A stretch of DNA of 64,000 nt from positions 372,001-436,000 of the forward strand of contig NZ_JADBDT010000001.1 in the NCBI RefSeq assembly GCF_014873485.1. The letters run 5' to 3'. Each line of letters opens with the position of its first letter. Within the stretch, counting starts at the first letter, position 1. Shown in pieces: positions 61,801 to 64,000 of the stretch. The stretch is from Sphingopyxis sp. OAS728 (GTDB taxonomy: Bacteria > Pseudomonadota > Alphaproteobacteria > Sphingomonadales > Sphingomonadaceae). The notes beneath the pieces were generated by a model, which was not told where the DNA came from, ran no database searches, and worked only from the letters and a program-made list of their open reading frames with translations. The translations under genes and the position numbers were made by a program.

Positions 61801-64000
61801 CACAACATCGTCAACCGCCACCGGTGCATCCGCGACCGGCGAAACCGTCACCGCGACTGTCCCTGTGCTCGTACCGCCCGCCCCGTCGCTCACCGTATAG
61901 CTGATCGTGTCGCTGCCGCTGAAGTTCGCATTGGGGGTATAGGTCAGCGCACCCGTCACCGGGTCGATCGCCACACTTCCGTTCGTTGCGGAGGCAGCCG
62001 TGACGGTGAGCGGATCGCTTTCGGCATCGCCGTCGTTCGCCAGCACGTCGATCACCACCAGCGTGTCCTCGGCCGTCGATGCGGTATCGGCGCCCACCAA
62101 GGGCGCGTCGTTCACCGCGGTGACCGTCAAAGTCACCGTACCGGTGTCGGTAAGCGCGCCGTCGGTCACCGTATAAATGAAGCTGTCGGTGCCGCTGAAG
62201 TTAGCGGCCGGCGTATAGACATAGCTGCCGTCCGCCGCGATCGTAACGCTACCGCCCTGCACCGTCGCAAAAGTGCCCGCGACAGCGGTCAATGCATCGC
62301 CATCGCCGTCGGTGTCGTTCGCGATCAGGCTGACCACCGAACTGAACGGCGTGTCCTCCACCACCGTCACCACGTCGTCGACCGCGACCGGCGCATCCGC
62401 GACCGGCGACACCGTCACCATGACCGTCCCCGTGCTCGTGGTCGTTCCACCCGCCCCGTCGCTCACCGTGTAGGTGATCGTGTCGGTGCCGCTGAAGTTC
62501 GCATTCGGGGTATAGGTAAGCGCGCCCGTCACCGGATCGATCGACACCACACCATTCGCCGCGGAAGCGGCCGTGACCGTTAGCGGGTCGCCTTCGGCAT
62601 CGCTGTCGTTCGCCAGCACATCGATAACCACCGGCGTATCCTCGGCGGTGGACGCGGCGTCGGCGCCTGCAACGGGGACATCGTTCACCGCCGTAACCGT
62701 CAGCACCACCGTACCCGTGTCGGTCAGCGCCCCGTCCGTCACCGTATAGGTGAAACTGTCGGTCCCGTTGAAGTTCGCCGCGGGCGTGTAGACATAGCTG
62801 CCGTCCGCCGCGATCGTCACGCTGCCGCCCTGTGAGGTTGCAAAGGTGCCCGCGACCGCAGTCAATGCATCGCCATCGCCGTCGGTGTCGTTCGCGATCA
62901 GGCTGACCACCGAACTGAACGGCGTATCTTCGATGGTGGTCACGACATCGTCGACTGCGACCGGCGCATCGGCGACGGGGGATACCGTCACCGCGACCGT
63001 CCCGGTACCAGTTCCCCCTGCGCCATCGCTCACCATATAAGTGATCGTATCGCTGCCGTTGAAATTCGCATTCGGGGTGTAAGTGAGCGCGCCCGTCACC
63101 GAATCGATCGTCACCGTGCCGTTCGTTGCCGTTGCGGCGGTGACCGTCAGCGGATCGCCTTCGGCATCGCTGTCATTGGCTAGCACGTCGATCACGACCG
63201 CCGTATCTTCATCGGTTGTCGCCGTGTCGGCACCCGCAACCGGGACATCCGCGACCGGCGAGACCGTGATAGCGACCGTCCCGCTGCTCGATCCACCAGT
63301 GCCGTCGCTCACCGTATAAGTAATCGTATCGCTGCCGCTGAAGTTCGGATTCGGCGTATAGGTCAGCGCGCCCGTCGCTGGGTCGATCGTGACGGTACCG
63401 TTCGTGGCGGTGGCGGCGGTGACGGTCAAAGCGCCGCCTTCGGCGTCGCTGTCGTTCGCGAGGACATCGACCACCACTGGCGTATCTTCGGATGTCGTCG
63501 CCGAGTCTGCGCCCGCCGTGGGCGCATCGTTAACGCCAGCGACCGTGAGCGTCACTGTGCCGACATCACTGCCGCCGCGCCCGTCGTTCACGGTGTAGTT
63601 GAAACTGTCCGCGCCACTGAAATCGGGGGCCGGCGTATAAATATAACTGCCGTCCGCATTGATCGTCACGCTCCCACCCTGCGCCGTCGCAAAGGTCCCG
63701 GCGACCACGGTCAGCGCGTCGCCATCGGCATCGGTGTCGTTGGCCACGAGCCGAACGGTCGAGCTGAATGGCGTGTCTTCGTTCGCGCTTGCCGTATCGT
63801 CGACCGCCGTGGGCGTCCTGTTGGGGGTATTTCCATTACCCGGAACGTTGTCGCTCCCCCCGCCGCCACCGCCGCCAGCTGCAACCGCCGCAAGGCCTGC
63901 AATCGCGCCCGCACCGAGAAGGATCGGCAAGATCGAATGATTTTCTCCCGCGATCAGCAGGGATTCGACCGATTGCAGCGGCACCAGACCGTCACCGCCC
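55900..64000 (-). CDS. Giant type I-secreted repeat adhesin, 5' end outside window
   Basis: At least 2,699 residues; the frame is open to the window edge, so the true N-terminus lies beyond 64000. In order: a segment LLIAGENHSILPILLG followed by a Gly-rich linker, as seen after BapA-type prefix domains; 17 cadherin/VCBS-like repeats of about 94 aa (nt ~63815-59000); a VCBS-like segment; then a two-fold duplication of an unrecognised ~170-aa module followed by RTX calcium-binding nonapeptides (nt ~57655-57488 and ~56410-56235). The C-terminal ~110 residues are Gly/Asp-rich, ending NGATVLIEQGVHVIA, as expected of an uncleaved type I signal. It probably mediates surface attachment and biofilm formation. 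Confidence 0.92.
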   Translation of the reverse strand, partial: GGDGLVPLQSVESLLIAGENHSILPILLGAGAIAGLAAVAAGGGGGGGSDNVPGNGNTPNRTPTAVDDTASANEDTPFSSTVRLVANDTDADGDALTVVAGTFATAQGGSVTINADGSYIYTPAPDFSGADSFNYTVNDGRGGSDVGTVTLTVAGVNDAPTAGADSATTSEDTPVVVDVLANDSDAEGGALTVTAATATNGTVTIDPATGALTYTPNPNFSGSDTITYTVSDGTGGSSSGTVAITVSPVADVPVAGADTATTDEDTAVVIDVLANDSDAEGDPLTVTAATATNGTVTIDSVTGALTYTPNANFNGSDTITYMVSDGAGGTGTGTVAVTVSPVADAPVAVDDVVTTIEDTPFSSVVSLIANDTDGDGDALTAVAGTFATSQGGSVTIAADGSYVYTPAANFNGTDSFTYTVTDGALTDTGTVVLTVTAVNDVPVAGADAASTAEDTPVVIDVLANDSDAEGDPLTVTAASAANGVVSIDPVTGALTYTPNANFSGTDTITYTVSDGAGGTTTSTGTVMVTVSPVADAPVAVDDVVTVVEDTPFSSVVSLIANDTDGDGDALTAVAGTFATVQGGSVTIAADGSYVYTPAANFSGTDSFIYTVTDGALTDTGTVTLTVTAVNDAPLVGADTASTAEDTLVVIDVLANDGDAESDPLTVTAASATNGSVAIDPVTGALTYTPNANFSGSDTISYTVSDGAGGTSTGTVAVTVSPVADAPVAVDDVVTATEDTPFSSVVGLIANDTDGDGDALTAVAGTFATAQGGSVTIAADGSFVYTPAANFNGTDSFIYTVTDGALTDTGTVTLNVTAVNDTPAAGTDTASTAEDTPVVIDVLANDADADGDPLTVTAASATNGSVAIDPVTGALTYTPNANFNGSDTISYTVSDGTGTSAGSVAVTVSPVADAPVAVDDVVTVTEDTPFNSVVGLIANDTDGDGDALTAVAGTFATAQGGSVTIAADGSYLYTPGANFNGTDSFLYTVTDGVLTDTGRVTLTVTAVNDVPVAGADTAATAEDTPMVIDVLANDSDADGDPLTVTAATAANGTVSIDPVTGALTYTPDAGFSGTDTISYTLDDGAGGTVGGAVVVVVSAGAAVPVAVDDAVSATEDTPFVSAVSLIANDTDANGDALAAVAGTFATAQGGSVTIAADGSYVYTPAANFSGTDSFIYTVTDGVLTDTGTVTLTVAAVNDGPVAGADTASTAEDVAVVIDVLANDNDADGDPLTVTAASATNGVVTIDPVTGALTYTPNINFSGSDTITYTLSDGAGGTTSGTVAVTVSPVADAPVAIDDVATVTEDTPFSSVVSLIANDTDGDGDVLTAVAGTFATAQGGSVTIAADGSYVYTPAANFSGTDSFIYTVTDGALTDTGTVTLTVAAVNDVPAAGADTASTAEDTPVVIDVLANDSDAEGDPLTVTAASATNGSVTIDPVTGALTYTPNANFSGSDTITYTVSDGAGGTSTGTVAVTVSPVEDAPVAVDDAVTVVEDTPFSSVVSLVANDIDDDGDALTAVAGTFATAQGGSVTIAANGSYVYTPAANFSGTDSFLYTVTDGALTDTGTVTLTVTAVNDVPVAGADTASTAEDTPIVINVRANDIDADGDPLTVTAASATNGVVTIDPVTGALTYTPNANFNGSDTISYTVSDGNGGTAAGTVAVVVAPVNDAPSVVNASASVAESGLPGGLLDGGAVAAPTRATGTMTLSDIDGSITSVGVTGPAGLTSNGAPISWAGSFAGGVYTLTGTAGGATVAVLTLNTSGAYSFDLARPLDHAVAGQDLLSLGFVVTATDSGGASSDGLLTVDVRDDGPAAQPAEHIVVGVPGQASGDLAVGYGADGGHVQSITLGTYTLTYDPDADAITGTGTLGTVASWSFDPASDRLLINTTAGETISVDMVTGEYDYAALATAASQAQGPVVNVNASASLLGLVNADALDLIGIGTDQMLTAVDANNNISQVQIRAEALLGAGLSLSTSAGYHLAWSAAMAAEFGLTVVETNNIFAITIGIPPLAVSVNTQSFSALSITSTNGQPIDNLRLNEFLATVYVQQAGGLNLAALNLLPTISITATDATGAVATDSDRDLLGTSLLDPSNDPAGVTEGTAAANTLTGTAEDERLYGYAGIDNLSGGAGNDLLRGGLGNDVLNGGAGNDIIVGGRGNDALTGGTGNDRFIWEAGDQGAAGAAALDVITDFNGAPVSAGGDIINLAGLLQGEAAVGNIAGNLANYIHIAVAGGNTIISLSSTGGFAGGFNAALADQQIQLSGVDLTGGLTSQSEIIGRLLAGGNLVVAQANGSAQANRLTTIEAVIADNDGDTASTSVSFDSRTPTVTPGNQAPIAQATDVDLLGLVGLSALDIIDLSRQAVVAFDPDDNLQRVVVSYAALVSLNLADAELTVSNALAAELGLSVSVVNTAGILGVVGPTSTLTITSADGRVIDNFAVNQLLATMQLESGVNLLALLPPASLDVSLLGTFRVTATDSDGAVDTDLISTLANADVLQGLLGAGGSPDIVEGTAANDNLTATPAGSIFERLYGHAGDDTLDGGSGNDLLAGGAGNDVLTGGIGNDILIDGNGADIFNGGAGNDILVLSGLNFLSINGNADFDTLVLDGIDLSLSGGGSVTNIERIDLGFDDDSNVLDISEAGILAATGGGVLQVTGDTNDIVNLNGAWTVGASPTIGGTVYDQYMLNGATVLIEQGVHVIA
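56235..56410 (-). repeat. RTX nonapeptide cluster 2 (adhesin C-terminus)
   Basis: GHAGDDTLD, GGSGNDLLA, GGAGNDVLT, GGIGNDILI, an imperfect DGNGADIFN, then GGAGNDILV. These are GGxGxDxUx calcium-binding repeats forming a parallel beta-roll that folds after secretion. Confidence 0.88.
57488..57655 (-). repeat. RTX nonapeptide cluster 1 (internal)
   Basis: YGYAGIDNLS, then GGAGNDLLR, GGLGNDVLN, GGAGNDIIV, GGRGNDALT and GGTGNDRFI. It is followed by DVITDFNGAPVSAGGDIINL, a segment like the T1SS VCA0849-type secretion region that normally lies at the C-terminus but here is followed by about 500 more residues. Confidence 0.85.
59000..63815 (-). repeat. Seventeen tandem ~283-bp adhesin repeats of two alternating types
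   Basis: Eight A-type repeats (EDTPFSSVVSLIANDTDGDG, then AGTFATAQGGSVTIAADGSY) and nine B-type repeats (AEDTPVVIDVLANDSDAEGD, then ATNGSVTIDPVTGALTYTPN). The order is A-B-B, then strictly A-B seven times. The A+B unit has a regular period near 567 bp and high nucleotide identity between units, indicating expansion by duplication of the pair. Confidence 0.9.

Noticed and set aside
58678..62583. A 1,301-codon plus-strand frame rich in Arg/His
   Set aside because: It is the opposite strand of the adhesin repeats; repetition keeps the antisense frame open. It has no ribosome site or family match.
59000..63815. Regular repeats that could suggest a CRISPR array
   Set aside because: Units are ~283 bp, coding and in frame with the adhesin; there are no short repeat-spacer units and no cas genes.

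Overview
The window is about 64 kb of high-GC bacterial chromosome. It looks like a sphingomonad-type alphaproteobacterium (for example Sphingopyxis or a relative). This placement is an inference from 5-aminolevulinate synthase (the C4 heme pathway), the lepB-rnc-era block, a PrpR/ScfR-type regulator beside propionyl-CoA genes, and REP-like palindromes of the CGTCATCCCGG type. I found no rRNA, tRNA or CRISPR array.

Layout. 1-5.8 kb: propionyl-CoA to succinyl-CoA pathway (pccB, mce, methylmalonyl-CoA mutase; minus strand) with a divergent short-chain acyl-CoA regulator and a cluster of TTTGCAAA operators between them. 5.8-31.9 kb: ordinary core chromosome. It holds a LysR/SDR pair, an extended SDR, glutathione reductase, pgi, lepB-rnc-era, a secreted lipase-like hydrolase, topA, a VWA protein, dprA-plsY, murI, hemA, a nitroreductase, a cytochrome b561-YceI fusion, a betaine-lipid operon (btaA-btaB-GNAT) with a candidate Pho box, a lipoprotein, a PLP dehydratase and carboxynorspermidine dehydrogenase. 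31.97-34.4 kb: a very small integrative element (large serine recombinase, a 67-aa protein, AlpA) with no recognisable cargo.

34.5-50.5 kb is an accessory block. It contains two paralogous alpha/beta hydrolases plus an isochorismatase-fold hydrolase. A 928-aa winged-helix/ATPase regulator is encoded opposite. A seven-gene operon follows (isochorismatase-fold hydrolase, cofactor-free haloperoxidase-like hydrolase, XapX protein, amidohydrolase, DoxX, MFS-ABM exporter, alginate-export-type porin), then a LysR regulator divergent from two pirins and a SnoaL-like protein. Two promoter motifs tie the block together. One 30-bp sequence (29/30 identical) lies upstream of the first hydrolase operon and again between the large regulator and the seven-gene operon. 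A second 30-nt motif (21/30 identical) lies at the same distance upstream of the seven-gene operon and in the LysR/pirin gap. Copies of a 29-nt repeat bracket the block at 34.40 and 50.51 kb. I regard this as the best candidate for an undescribed, co-regulated system, possibly import, hydrolysis and export or detoxification of an unknown organic substrate.

50.8-64 kb: a decayed S41 peptidase, then a type I secretion operon on the minus strand: giant adhesin (at least 2,699 residues, running off the window), TolC, ABC exporter and HlyD adaptor. The adhesin has 17 cadherin/VCBS-like repeats of two alternating types, then a duplicated unit of an unrecognised module plus RTX calcium-binding repeats. 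It is probably a biofilm or surface adhesin.
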